Assembly: GCA_035356615.1 (NCBI GenBank)
Contig: DAOQSN010000008.1
Coordinates: forward strand, 1-64,000
DNA from: JAKQDH01 sp029558835
GTDB taxonomy: Bacteria > Planctomycetota > Phycisphaerae > UBA1845
Direction: 5' to 3'
DNA length: 64,000 nt
Shown: piece after piece, positions 16,701 through 24,001 of the stretch
How positions within the stretch are numbered: position 1 is the first letter of the stretch
Layout: every line of letters starts with the position of its first letter
Notes under the pieces: model-generated
Told to the model about the DNA's origin: nothing
What the model saw: only the letters and a program-made list of their open reading frames with translations
Database searches by the model: none
Made by a program: the position numbers and the translations under genes

Positions 16701-16818
16701 TCGCAGGGACGTACAACGTTCCGGCACCACAGATGACGGGCCTGAGAGCTACGGCCGCCAGAAGAATGCATTGCAGGATAGCCCACGAACCGCTCAGGCG
16801 CCCTGGGAATGCCGACAT
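13762..16818 (-). CDS. secreted beta-helix repeat protein with dockerin-like end, 1018 aa
   Basis: Signal peptide 1-31 (hydrophobic ILLAAVALRPVI). From about residue 210 to 780 there are about 20 repeats of 20-25 residues of the kind GxGTFxQSGGxxxVxxxLxLGxxxGSxGTYxLxxGxLxxS, typical of planctomycete autotransporter-like/beta-helix surface proteins. The C-terminus carries two dockerin-like Ca loops (DFDHDCDADLTDF, DCDADGDMDLADF). AAGGAGG lies 7 bases before the ATG. Residues 35-180 form a separate domain that resembles a secreted beta-sandwich lead. It lies between the Orc1/Cdc6 gene and the membrane coiled-coil gene, so a chromosomal-style secreted protein is embedded in the accessory module. 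Binding partner unknown. Confidence 0.88.
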   Translation of the reverse strand: MSAFPGRLSGSWAILQCILLAAVALRPVICGAGTLYVPATAEYGETYCTSLSGTHRFTIAGGAWSPWPEGDPWSQGWKACLAVYKNRPVTYEPDPEFPGKWRPLVPDYGLGNGTYYGTYEEAEVAGIGQFVDVFLEPGEYVVFLCADHLGYYSENPGGIWVCVETMPCQESDFYWAVPAGDWSAPDNWQHEAPSADPPPWCASMPGVPGANDAAHVSDGVASITEDASVLIALVGTGGGIVQTGGLSVAEQMELSHGGFCQQTDGTTVARWEFVGYLGDGTFLQTGGLNYVWEGLALGHEPGSEGSYHLSGSAELQVLYEDVAWAGIGRFFQTGGAHSTDGRLAMGGLPDAVGTFELSGGTLDIAEGLVIGGQGTATFTQIGGALSIAGWMDLANDPGGNGTFTLSGGTLELSEPVYVGIEGTGRFIHETGAYSTSALVVGDHASGNGTYELHSSGHLSASDEEIGAFGEGTFDQSGGSNTVADSIGLGVHAGSDGTYDLTDDGTLSARWLGVGIQGSGTFAHGGGSVSLFGGLGIACQAGSDGRYELGMPALLDTPFTNVGESGQGIFVQTGGNHVVREFLHLGLWLDSDGEYELDDGVLSLSDASSDLVVGAWGHGNFTQSGGTATCAGGVVIGQMDTGNGSYELRTGGLTAHHEAIGYYGSGTFAQRGGTNTVTSDWGVVLGHRAGSSGTYDLRGGTLLTSGTVTIGWEGTGVFTQDNGSLTVDGIGSGIGIGGQFGAEGLLELNGGSITVSSWMDVGQGGTGTLKVTGPSASLSTPYLEVGHQSGTGTFNIQTTGADIMTRTLVLGGQCTFSALPGAAIEITSQGGSLQNYATDEVALGGLANLNLICNGDPTYLEVGGYDDGVPSAYCWFGENPNFQIDLLTINGVLHLVDDADNGNRGGTCGWGEALYVNAPVDEWGWGPSGKLYTHGLHVYANCELLTEDHGGHVCYGSGCGDFDHDCDADLTDFLDFVACLSGPEASVGAECNPGDCDADGDMDLADFALFQAEFTGPGD

Positions 16819-17064
16819 CTTGGGGCCTCCTTCGACTTGGCCCGTCCTTGAGGCCGCACTCGGCGGCGTCAGGTTTCCCCGAACCGTCGCACCCGCCCTT
16901 TACATGCCGCTCCGGGCAACGCCCGGCGTTCGCTCCGTGAACGGGCTCGCCGCGCGAGCCGCAGCCCGTCAAGGGCCCACCGAAGCTGCCGAGTAAGCGT
17001 TATCGCTCCTATTGTAACGCCAAGCCCCTTCCACAAGAAGAGCTTCCAGCTTCGCATAGGAACG

Positions 17065-17072
17065 TTTATATA
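17065..17072 (+). promoter_or_regulatory. TTTATATA box before the 17096 gene
   Basis: TTTATATA is centred 27 bases before the ATG at 17096, and there is no good ribosome site. This is the spacing of an archaeal TATA box on a leaderless mRNA. A bacterial reading (TATATA as -10) is also possible. Confidence 0.4.
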
Positions 17073-17095
17073 GCCGTGGCCCTTGCGGGTCCCGC

Positions 17096-18172
17096 ATGAT
17101 CTCCCGTAACCCCTTCGCCGCCCTGGAGTTGCCGCCGCTGTTCGTCTCGATCCTGCCGGACTTCGTGCTCGCGTTCACGTTCTTCACGGCGCTGTGCTAC
17201 GCCGTGCTCGGCCGGCATTTTGGTCGGCAGCGACCGGCCGCCGCCATGTCCGTTGCTCTTGGATTGGCGCTGGCCGTGGGCCTCGTCTCGTGGGAGGCCG
17301 CACATGGCTGGTCGATGCGGGACCTGGGCCCGTTTGCGCTGGGTCTTGTGCTGCTTGCGCTCGTCGTCGCGGTGTTTGCGGCCGTCCAGCACGTCGGTGG
17401 CACGTGGTCCGGCGTGGCGCTGGCCGTCTGCGCGTGCGTGCTGGCCGGTGGCCTGATCGGTACGCCCTGGTCGCTGCGCGGGGGCTTTGTTCGTTACTTG
17501 GCCGCGCTCACGCTGCTGGCGGGTCTGGCCGCGCTCCTCCTGCATGTAATCAGGCATCCGACATTCCTGGAGCCGGCACCGGCCGAGGTCGTCCGTGTCC
17601 GGCATGACATGACTGACCTGGAGCGGGACGTCCGGGTCGCGGAGCACGTGGAGCGCAGTCTCGTCGGCCTACGCTCGGAGGCCGAGTTTCTGATCTCCCG
17701 CCCGGACGTGGCGGGTGACTTCCTGGTTCAGATTCGGCGGTTGCTGCCCGAGGAGGGCTGGCTGACGGAGCGGCTGGCAGAGCTGCGCGAGAAGGCGCAT
17801 TACGCCCGGACAGGCCATGCGCACCGCATCGAGGAGCTGCGCGAGTTCCTCGAGAAGCTGCCGCCCGCCGCGCGGGGGAAGGCTGCGGAGGAGCTTGCCG
17901 ACCGCTACACCGAACTGCGCCTCGATGTTCGGCTGGAACGGCTGGATCGAGCCGTCGCCGAGCTGGAGAAGCGCGTTCGCGATCTGACGGCCGAGGCCGA
18001 GGAGTGCGCGGCGAACCGTGAGTATCCGAAGGTGCAAGGCTTGCTCGACGAAGCTGCAAGGCTCCAGGCACACAATGCCAAACTGCTCAAGCTGATCGAG
18101 CGCAGCGAGGAACGCCTGCTGGCCGTCGCCCGGCAGGTCGTCCAGCACACGGGCGGGGTGAGCGCTGCGTGA
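17096..18172 (+). CDS. multi-TM membrane protein with C-terminal coiled coil, 358 aa
   Basis: About five membrane spans lie in residues 15-150 (SILPDFVLAFTFFTALCYAVL, MSVALGLALAVGLV, PFALGLVLLALVVAVFAA, VALAVCACVLAGGLIG, LAALTLLAGLAALLLHVI). A long charged coiled-coil cytoplasmic part follows (165-350; LERDVRVAEHVERSL, LERLDRAVAELEKRVRDLTAEAEE). No family recognised. The stop overlaps the start of the next gene by 4 bases (GTGA), so the two are translationally coupled. Membrane anchoring of a nuclease partner is a reasonable guess; secretion/conjugation and defence roles both fit and neither is proven. Confidence 0.75.
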   Translation: MISRNPFAALELPPLFVSILPDFVLAFTFFTALCYAVLGRHFGRQRPAAAMSVALGLALAVGLVSWEAAHGWSMRDLGPFALGLVLLALVVAVFAAVQHVGGTWSGVALAVCACVLAGGLIGTPWSLRGGFVRYLAALTLLAGLAALLLHVIRHPTFLEPAPAEVVRVRHDMTDLERDVRVAEHVERSLVGLRSEAEFLISRPDVAGDFLVQIRRLLPEEGWLTERLAELREKAHYARTGHAHRIEELREFLEKLPPAARGKAAEELADRYTELRLDVRLERLDRAVAELEKRVRDLTAEAEECAANREYPKVQGLLDEAARLQAHNAKLLKLIERSEERLLAVARQVVQHTGGVSAA

Positions 18173-18675
18173 TCCGGTCGCCATCCGCGCGGCTGGAGGA
18201 CCGGCTCGGGCCGCTCGAGCCGTCGTACCGGTCCCGCGGCGAGGCCCAGGTCGGACGGATGCTGGATCGGTATGGCATTCCGTTCGTGCACGAGCAGCCC
18301 ACGTCGATCCATGACCGTGGCAGGCGCCGGAGCTGGCATCCTGACTTCACGTTGCCCGCGTATAACGGGCTCATTCTCGAGTACGCCGGCATGATGGACG
18401 TGCCTGACTACGCGGCCGGCATCGGGCACAAGCGCCGGGCCTACGCCCGCAACGGCCTGCGCGTGCTGTTCATCTACCCGCGGGACCTGCGCGGGCCCTC
18501 CTGGCCGGAGCGACTCGCGGAGCGCATTCGTCGGGCCGGGATGAGTACGTACGACGATCGTCCGACGTACGGGTTTCGCCGCTCCATAGGACGCCCGGGG
18601 TACGCGATTCGTGGCTACCGGCGAAGTCCGCGCTATCGCGCGATGGTACGGCGACCCTACGGCCGAGCGCGGTAA
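18169..18675 (+). CDS. PD-(D/E)XK nuclease-like protein, 168 aa
   Basis: The fold order is that of small PD-(D/E)XK enzymes: SRGEAQVGRMLDRYGIPFVHEQP (conserved early Glu), WHPDFTLPAYNGLILEYAG (D then E on consecutive strands, the E followed by Y rather than the usual xK), then GHKRRAYARNGLRVLFIYP (Lys/Arg helix and strand). The C-terminal 45 residues are basic and probably bind nucleic acid. The GTG start at 18169 overlaps the previous stop (GTGA). Partner of the membrane coiled-coil protein. Substrate unknown; the ExK change means activity should be treated as predicted. It is convergent with the HerA-like gene, 49 bases apart. Confidence 0.7.
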   Translation: MIRSPSARLEDRLGPLEPSYRSRGEAQVGRMLDRYGIPFVHEQPTSIHDRGRRRSWHPDFTLPAYNGLILEYAGMMDVPDYAAGIGHKRRAYARNGLRVLFIYPRDLRGPSWPERLAERIRRAGMSTYDDRPTYGFRRSIGRPGYAIRGYRRSPRYRAMVRRPYGRAR

Positions 18676-18724
18676 GCGCGTGGCGTCACGCCCCTGTATC
18701 GGCCAGTCGGCGCGATCTCCGGAC

Positions 18725-20830
18725 TCAGAGGTCCAGCCACGTCAGAAGCTGGATGGGGTGGTCGTCGGCGCTCGCATGGTCGCCCAGGACCCGCCGGCAG
18801 ACCTCGACGGCGGCCGGCGACGTGGCGAACAGCACGATGCGGTCAAAGCCGGCGCCGCGCAGCTTGCGCACGTTTTCTGCCACGTCGGACTTGCCCGTTT
18901 CGACCTCGATCGCGACGCGCTCGGCGTCGTTCTCGGCGACGAGGTCCACGAAGCCATCATCAGGGATGGCGTGCTCCAGCGTGACGCGTAAACCCTGCGC
19001 CTCGTAGTGGGCGGACAAACGGTCAGCCCAATACGAATGCTCGAGGCTGGCGCGCAGCAGCGGGCCGGGATCAATGCCCAGGCGCGCGCACGTGCTGCGG
19101 CCGGCGTCGGTGAGCTGGTAGAGCACGACCTGGCCGGAACGCGTGGCGATGCTGACGGCCTCGATCAGCCCGGCGGTGAGCAGGTCCGTGCGGATGGCGT
19201 TGCCGCGGCGGCGGGAGAAGTGCAAGCGCTGGTAGCGGGATACGGTGGTCGAGAGCGGGCGGGCGGCCACGTCGGCCAGGAACCGGATGGTCTCCCGACC
19301 GAGGCTCTCCAGGGGTGGTGGTTCCTGCGCATCCTGACCCGCTGCTGAATCAGCGGTTGCAGGAGTCTCTCTGGGGGATGGTGGGTGGGGTGATTCGTGA
19401 ATTGGTGTTGTTCTATCCGCGGGTGGAATCGGTGGAATGGCCGGGTACACGTACGCCGGGAATGCGGGTGGGCTGGTATCGCTGGAATCACCCGCCATCC
19501 GCTGCCGAATGTCCGCATCGCTGACCGAGCCCTCCCGAACGCGGCTGCGCGGCACGCGGACCAGAAAGGGTTCGGGATGCTCGTCCGCCAGGCGCACCAC
19601 GACCGACCCGATCGGCAGGGTGTTGAGGGACTCTTTCTGTTCGTCGCTGAGGTTCATGGCGCCAGCCATCGTCTGCACGTCGGCGCGGAGCTTCTGGCTG
19701 AGGGCGAGCTGGGCGTAGCAGTTTGCGAACGCAACACGGCTTAGCAAGGACGCGGATTGGTCCACGAAGACATACCCGATGCCGTACTGGCGGATCATGC
19801 GGATGGAGGACTCAAGTGCCGACTCCGCAGCGTCGGCGGTGCGGGCATGAAGGAGATTGTGCGCCTCCTCCAGGACAACGACATTCGTCAATTGGGAGCG
19901 CGGCCCCTCGACCAGGCGGGTGCGGTACAGGTACAGCGTCAGCGCCTCCGAGAACAGCACGCGGTCGGACGAGCTCGACAGGCCGTCCATTTCGAGGACG
20001 ACGTGGTGGTCGAGCAACTCCTGCACGTGGTGGTTGTCCTGGGTGTCTACGACGTCGCCGAACTCGCCGTACGTCATCGCCAGGAGGATGCGGTCCGCCG
20101 AGGCCTGCCAGAGCGCGGCTCTGCCTTTGAGCTTCGTGGCCCGCAGCCATTCGAGCAGGTCCCGCACCGTCGGCCAGCGCGTAGGCCGGCCGGTGAAGAC
20201 GCCACCGTCGGCGTACAGCTTGTCGAGTCCGGCCACGAAGAGGCTGATCACGCCCTCGCCGCCCAGGTACGCGCGGGCCATCGCGTCGGTAATGAGCTTG
20301 ATCCAGACGTGCGGCTCGCAGCCGGGCGGCGGGATGAGGGGGTTGAAGCGAAAGGGCGCGATGTCGCGCCCGATCGTGTACACGCAGAGTTCAGGGTGAA
20401 TGCCCAGCAGGTCCCGATAGCCGCGCTTCCAGTCCAGCGCGAGCACGTGGATGCCGCGGGCGAGGAGGCCTTCGAGCAGGACGAAGGTGAGATTCGTCTT
20501 GCCGGAACCACTGCGACCCGCAATGAGGAGGTGCTCCTTGAGACGGTCGCTTTGCAGCCGGAACGGGTACAGGGCGCGGCTGGCATAGGCCACCGCGCCG
20601 ATCGGGACGTCGCCGCGGGCGGCGAAGGACGCCGAGGGCGGCGGGAACGGCGCGCGATCAGGTTGGTAGTCCTGGCCGAGGTGCTTGGCGGCGAGGAGTT
20701 CGAGCGTCTGCTCGATGTCACCCCGGCCTCCAGGGTCGGAATCTGCCAGGTAGGCGAGCCACAAGCCGTCAATGCGCTGGCCGAGGACGGGCTTGAGCTT
20801 GCGGCAGAGTTCCTGGACGCGGGTCAGCAC
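18725..20830 (-). CDS. HerA/FtsK-like DNA-translocating ATPase with winged helix and nuclease-like domain, 701 aa
   Basis: Residues 80-420 form a HerA-type (DUF87) RecA-like motor: Walker A GRSGSGKT at 105-112, LDWKRGYRDLL (motif after Walker A), Walker B VVVLEEAH near 315, and the conserved IRQYGIGYVFVDQSASLL arginine/sensor region. A Pro-rich linker (430-500) leads to a winged helix (about 505-575). The C-terminal domain has FVDLVAENDAERVAIEVETGKS, an E-x-E..K pattern typical of PD-(D/E)XK nucleases. HerA motors pump DNA during end resection or conjugation; the fusion suggests a translocase-nuclease. The GTG start overlaps the previous gene by 7 bases, with GAGGG before it. Archaeal element ATPases have this layout. 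Confidence 0.85.
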   Translation of the reverse strand: MLTRVQELCRKLKPVLGQRIDGLWLAYLADSDPGGRGDIEQTLELLAAKHLGQDYQPDRAPFPPPSASFAARGDVPIGAVAYASRALYPFRLQSDRLKEHLLIAGRSGSGKTNLTFVLLEGLLARGIHVLALDWKRGYRDLLGIHPELCVYTIGRDIAPFRFNPLIPPPGCEPHVWIKLITDAMARAYLGGEGVISLFVAGLDKLYADGGVFTGRPTRWPTVRDLLEWLRATKLKGRAALWQASADRILLAMTYGEFGDVVDTQDNHHVQELLDHHVVLEMDGLSSSSDRVLFSEALTLYLYRTRLVEGPRSQLTNVVVLEEAHNLLHARTADAAESALESSIRMIRQYGIGYVFVDQSASLLSRVAFANCYAQLALSQKLRADVQTMAGAMNLSDEQKESLNTLPIGSVVVRLADEHPEPFLVRVPRSRVREGSVSDADIRQRMAGDSSDTSPPAFPAYVYPAIPPIPPADRTTPIHESPHPPSPRETPATADSAAGQDAQEPPPLESLGRETIRFLADVAARPLSTTVSRYQRLHFSRRRGNAIRTDLLTAGLIEAVSIATRSGQVVLYQLTDAGRSTCARLGIDPGPLLRASLEHSYWADRLSAHYEAQGLRVTLEHAIPDDGFVDLVAENDAERVAIEVETGKSDVAENVRKLRGAGFDRIVLFATSPAAVEVCRRVLGDHASADDHPIQLLTWLDL

Positions 20831-21435
20831 GGGCCCTCACCCCCGCCTGTGTCGAGCAGTTGCAGCTTGCGGTGGGCGGTCAGGTAGGTCTGGGCTGCTT
20901 CGGGCAGCTCGGCCCGGATGCGGGCCACGTCCCGCCAGAGGGTGACGCGTTCTTCGCGCTCTTGGGCGTACAGGTTCTGAAGTGATCGCTGCAGGTTGTC
21001 GAGCTGCCGATCACTCGGCCAGCCGCGTTCGGCCTTCCAGGTGTGCAGGGCATTCGTCGCACTCGCGGTCGCGTACAGGATGTCCCGCTTGTTCTGTTCG
21101 TAGATCTCGTAGCGGGCGCGGATCTGGCTGATTGCATCGTCCAGGCCGAGCCAGGCGGTGTCGCGCCGGTCGGAGAGAATGGCGCCGGCCGGCTCGCTGT
21201 GCCGGACCACGAGGTACCCGCGGGCGATGACGTCTTCGACCGTCTGGACGAGTCCCTCCTGGCGCGGACGGGTGGACGGACCGTTGGTTGCCTGTGGACC
21301 GAAGGTCGCGCCGTAGAACGAATCGGCGCCGCCGGGCGTGTAGGGCCGGTACACGCCGTCGGCGACCGAGCGGTACAACTGCCGCACTGGCGGCCCGCGC
21401 TGGGCCGGATCGTTGGGAGCAGGGATGAAGTACAT
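20824..21435 (-). CDS. hypothetical coiled-coil partner of the HerA-like ATPase, 203 aa
   Basis: It ends inside the first codons of the HerA-like gene (7-base overlap), so both are translated together. The N-terminus is Pro/Gly-rich and extended (residues 1-60). Residues 95-195 are helical and charged (AISQIRARYEIYEQNKRDIL, LDNLQRSLQNLYAQEREERVTLWRDVARIRAEL), compatible with a coiled-coil adaptor. No family recognised. The start at 21435 has GGTG about 6 bases upstream. Upstream lies a TATATAAACC box shared with the divergent 21585 gene. Confidence 0.7.
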   Translation of the reverse strand: MYFIPAPNDPAQRGPPVRQLYRSVADGVYRPYTPGGADSFYGATFGPQATNGPSTRPRQEGLVQTVEDVIARGYLVVRHSEPAGAILSDRRDTAWLGLDDAISQIRARYEIYEQNKRDILYATASATNALHTWKAERGWPSDRQLDNLQRSLQNLYAQEREERVTLWRDVARIRAELPEAAQTYLTAHRKLQLLDTGGGEGPC

Positions 21436-21483
21436 GCTGGCACCGTCATTTAGCTACTTTGCAGTAATGAAAGTGGGCTCCGG

Positions 21484-21491
21484 TATATAAA
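21484..21491 (-). promoter_or_regulatory. TTTATATA box in divergent promoter region
   Basis: On the minus strand GGTTTATATACC is a 12-base palindrome about 50 bases before the 21435 start, in a local AT-rich patch (TTAGCTACTTTGCAGTAATG). It resembles the TTTATATA box at 17065. The divergent 21585 gene has GATATACC at 21543-21550. Confidence 0.4.
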
Positions 21492-21550
21492 CCTGCCGGT
21501 TCTCGAGGGGGCGTGAGCCGGGCCCCGCGGGACCACAAGGCTGATATACC

Positions 21551-21568
21551 GGGGCGCGTTTCCGCCCC
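21551..21568 (+). promoter_or_regulatory. leader hairpin of the 21585 gene
   Basis: GGGGCG / CGCCCC with a 6-base loop ends two bases before GGAGG, the ribosome site of the 21585 gene. It belongs to the leader-hairpin set. Confidence 0.5.
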
Positions 21569-21584
21569 GCGGAGGTACATCCGC

Positions 21585-21755
21585 ATGGAACCAAAACCCA
21601 CGATCCCGCTCGCCATCGTCGCCCGGCGGGCGCGCTACCGGCTGGAGGAGTTGGCAGCCGACTTGCCGTACGCCGGGCCCGACGACCGGGAAGCGCTGCA
21701 CGCCGGAATCGAGTTCGAGCGCTGGCTGCTGGAGAGCTGCCGGCGCTGTCGCTGA
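21585..21755 (+). CDS. small hypothetical protein, 56 aa
   Basis: GGAGG lies 9 bases before ATG 21585; a longer in-frame reading from 21513 has no ribosome site. The product is mostly helical (IVARRARYRLEELAADL, DDREALHAGIEFERWLLESCRRC) and ends in CRRCR, a possible half zinc ribbon. No family recognised. Divergent from the HerA operon, with a leader hairpin and a TATA-like box, so it looks like a regulated small gene, possibly a regulator of the element. Confidence 0.6.
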   Translation: MEPKPTIPLAIVARRARYRLEELAADLPYAGPDDREALHAGIEFERWLLESCRRCR

Positions 21756-22858
21756 ACGCCGCCCGACCCGGTGATCGCTCCGTTTTGACGCTCTGACTCG
21801 CGGTCGCATTATTCCTCTTATCCTCATAGTCTCAACCTTTTTCTCATCGTAACTCCTTGATCCTGCACTACTTGTCGGACTCTCTCTTCTCAAAGTCCCA
21901 TCATGGGTCTTGTCGAGGCATTCCGTGCCTCCGGTGCTGTCCGTCGAACCGGCTCGGCTGTGTCCGTCGGTCGTACCGGGCCCGCTGGCGGGCCCGGTGC
22001 TCACACCGGCCACACCGCTGCTTGTTCGGCTGCCAGCCACGCCATGTTCCAACCGCCTGCTGCCCCTCCCCGCTGTCGTTCGTTCTGCGTCTCCTGCCCA
22101 CCTTGGGGGTCTCTCACCGTCGTCGTCCGTCGCCCCCGTGGTGCGTGCCGTCGCTGTCACGGCTGACGCTGCTGCCCCCGGGGCGCTCGCCCTGATGCCG
22201 TCGGTTCTCTGCCCTTCCCGGGCGCATGCGCGCGATCGTCTTTCCGCTGGTGGGGGCCGTCGGTTGTTCCCCGCACTCCGCTCGTGCGCGCCTCCTGGCC
22301 TTCACCTCGGTACCGGTGATGCTCCGGCCACCGTCTCCTCGTCCTCACCACCGGCTTGCCGTCCGGCTTCCGGTGCTCGTCCTGCGTGCCGCCCGTCGGC
22401 GCGCGGCGCGAAGCTATCCCACGGCCCCCTCCCTCGCAGGGAGGGGGTTGGGGGAGGGTCCAAGTCCTCGCGCTTGCGTCCCGTACCCCGCACTCCCCCT
22501 GTCACCCGAGGGGTCCGGGGATAGGTTCTCCTTCCTCATCCGGCGTCGTTCCTCGCGGCGCCGTCTTCGGGGCTGAGCGCAGCGAACGCCCCTTCGCTTG
22601 CCCGTCAGGGCAAGCGGGGATGCTTGCCAGCTCCCCCCCGTCCGGAGTTCCACTCCGTTCTCTCCCGAACGCCGGCCGCGCTGCGTGCCGCGCGCTCCTT
22701 CTCCTCCCACTTTCCTCACACCTTCTTCTCTCCCTTCCTCATCACCTGGGGCAGCACGGCTGCGTCAGCCGTGCACGCCCCGCCCGCCGGGCTTACCGCC
22801 TCAGCGCGCCCGCTTGCCCTGCCGTGGGCATGCGGGTCGTGCCTGGCGTGAACGTCCT
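21756..22858. other. 1.1-kb gap, pyrimidine-rich on the + strand
   Basis: No convincing gene on either strand. The + strand is strongly C/T-rich from 22060 to 22760, with blocks such as CCCTCCCTCGCAGG and GGGAGGGGGTTGGGGGAG. Two simple hairpins occur: CTTGCCCgtcaGGGCAAG near 22600, and GCACGGCTgcgtcAGCCGTGC near 22755-22775. It could be an untranslated region, a decayed gene or an unrecognised RNA. Confidence 0.5.
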
Positions 22859-22865
22859 TCACGCC
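22845..22865 (-). terminator. hairpin over the stop of the 22859 gene
   Basis: GGCGTGAA / TTCACGCC, perfect 8-bp arms with a 5-base loop, includes the TGA stop of the 22859 gene. No T-run follows, so termination strength is uncertain. Confidence 0.45.
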
Positions 22866-23350
22866 TCCAGTGTCTGCTGGAGGCTTCGCGCTCGGGCTTC
22901 GAGCTGCGCGACCGCGCGGAGGTCTGCGCTGCTGACGTGTTCCGGCCGGAGGATGCCCATCCGCAGGTACCTGAGCACCGCGTACTTGGCTGTGCCGGGG
23001 ATGCGCTCCAGCAGGAGGCTGATGAGCCCGAGCACGCGCCGGACGTCGTCGCGTCCGGTGCGTGATTGCTGGGGGCGGCGTCGCCGTCCCCCGGCGGGAC
23101 CGATCCGGTCCCAGTCGATCTCGCCGTCGGCGTCGAGCACCACCCGGCCTGTCTGTCCGTACCGGCCGGGCAGGGCCAACAGCGGGGCGTACATCTGCCA
23201 CGCGGCCAGGCATTGCAGTTCGTGCACGTCCGCTGGCTCTTCGTCGTCCAGCTCGGCGATGGTTCCGTAGCCGGTGTTGCGCAGGACTTGGATGCTGCCG
23301 TTGACGGGCAGTTCGTCTCGGTCGATGTCCTCGATCATCTCATTGTTCAT
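22859..23350 (-). CDS. family A protein, divergent member, 163 aa
   Basis: It shares the layout of the family A genes at 25571, 35889 and 58896: an acidic N-terminus, then LQCLAAWQMYAPLLALPGRYGQ (compare LERWVEWQDWGPILALPAKTP), DADGEIDWDRIG (compare DENGRPDWGAYG), a helix LGLISLLLERIPGTAKYAVLRYLRMGILRPEHVSS (compare LLLTIDLVRAHLPPAPFYLALTYLPPGILHDEHLTN), and a last coiled helix AQLEARARSLQQTL. No known function; the fold looks small and mostly helical. The ATG has GGAGG 7 bases upstream and a GCGGTTCG / CGAACCGC hairpin further up. It ends in a hairpin over its stop. Confidence 0.75.
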   Translation of the reverse strand: MNNEMIEDIDRDELPVNGSIQVLRNTGYGTIAELDDEEPADVHELQCLAAWQMYAPLLALPGRYGQTGRVVLDADGEIDWDRIGPAGGRRRRPQQSRTGRDDVRRVLGLISLLLERIPGTAKYAVLRYLRMGILRPEHVSSADLRAVAQLEARARSLQQTLEA

Positions 23351-23378
23351 GTCGCATCCTCCGGTGCGACCCGCTGGT

Positions 23379-23406
23379 GCGGTTCGCCCGTCCCCGTGCG
23401 AACCGC
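23379..23406 (-). promoter_or_regulatory. leader hairpin of the 23350 gene
   Basis: GCGGTTCG / CGAACCGC with a 12-base loop, about 17 bases before GGAGG. The stem sequence matches those of the next two genes upstream (23864-23889, 24470-24499). Confidence 0.6.
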
Positions 23407-23442
23407 CCAGTTATGCATTGGTCTTCGGAGGGCCGTGGAGCG

Positions 23443-23514
23443 GACCGCTCGATAAACCTTTAGGCCGCCAGGCCGACCCGCCCGCCGGCGGGGAAAGGTT
23501 TACGATCAGCGGTC
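23443..23514. repeat. long inverted repeat, copy 1 of the AAGCTT/AAACCTTT element
   Basis: Outer arms GACCGCT / AGCGGTC (through the stop of the 23835 gene) and inner arms AAACCTTT / AAAGGTTT flank a GC-rich centre. It is related in layout to elements at 24002-24070 and 59681-59752: each has CGGGGAAAG before the right inner arm and lies between a gene end and the leader of the next gene. Confidence 0.55.
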
Positions 23515-23835
23515 TGCGTGGCCCGGAGCGGACCACGTCAACGCTTCCCCGCCTTGCACCACCACGGCGTCGCCGCACCGCGGGCACCGAACGGCCTCGG
23601 CCGGATCATCCCGGCGGATGACCGTGGGCTGACCGCAGGTCGGGCAACGCACTGCCTTCCAGGCTGCTGTGGCAACTCGACCGGCATCTGAGCGTAGGTC
23701 GATCCGTGTGTGGGGGTTGTCTACCGCCCGGAGTTCCTGCAGTCGCAGGTCGGTGGAGTACGCCCGCCCGTCCAGGTGCAGGACGGGCAAGCGCCGCGGT
23801 CCCCAACCCGCTTCGTTCTTGTTCGTTTGTTCCAT
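23506..23835 (-). CDS. zinc-ribbon protein, 109 aa
   Basis: The start at 23835 (MEQTNKNEAGW) has GGAGGG 8 bases upstream. The first half is a short strand-rich part (RLPVLHLDGRAYSTDLRLQELR). Residues 62-95 form a zinc ribbon: VRCPTCGQPTV then VRCPRCGDAV. No named family; small zinc ribbons like this are common on plasmids and phages. It has the leader hairpin type of its neighbours and its stop lies inside the inverted repeat at 23443-23514. Confidence 0.7.
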   Translation of the reverse strand: MEQTNKNEAGWGPRRLPVLHLDGRAYSTDLRLQELRAVDNPHTRIDLRSDAGRVATAAWKAVRCPTCGQPTVIRRDDPAEAVRCPRCGDAVVVQGGEALTWSAPGHADR

Positions 23836-23863
23836 GCTGTTCCCTCCGTGCCGCCGCGCTGGG

Positions 23864-23889
23864 CGGTTCGCACACCGCGGTGCGAACCG
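23864..23889 (-). promoter_or_regulatory. leader hairpin of the 23835 gene
   Basis: CGGTTCGCAC / GTGCGAACCG, perfect 10-bp arms with a 6-base loop, 16 bases before GGAGGG. Same stem core (GGTTCG) as its neighbours. Confidence 0.6.
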
Positions 23890-24001
23890 GCAGCGCGCAG
23901 GCCCTGGGGTCGCTGCCGCTCGCGGGACTCGGGGAACACGTCCGGACGGCACTGGCTGCCTCGCGCGCCGCGTGCTGGCTCGTAGCCGCCCCGGCGTCGG
24001 G

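Noticed and set aside
19757..20887. 376-aa + strand frame
   Set aside because: Antisense shadow of the HerA-like gene, which has Walker motifs.
21450..22160. 236-aa minus-strand frame
   Set aside because: Overlaps the 21585 gene, Thr/Arg/Gly-rich, no ribosome site; a shadow.
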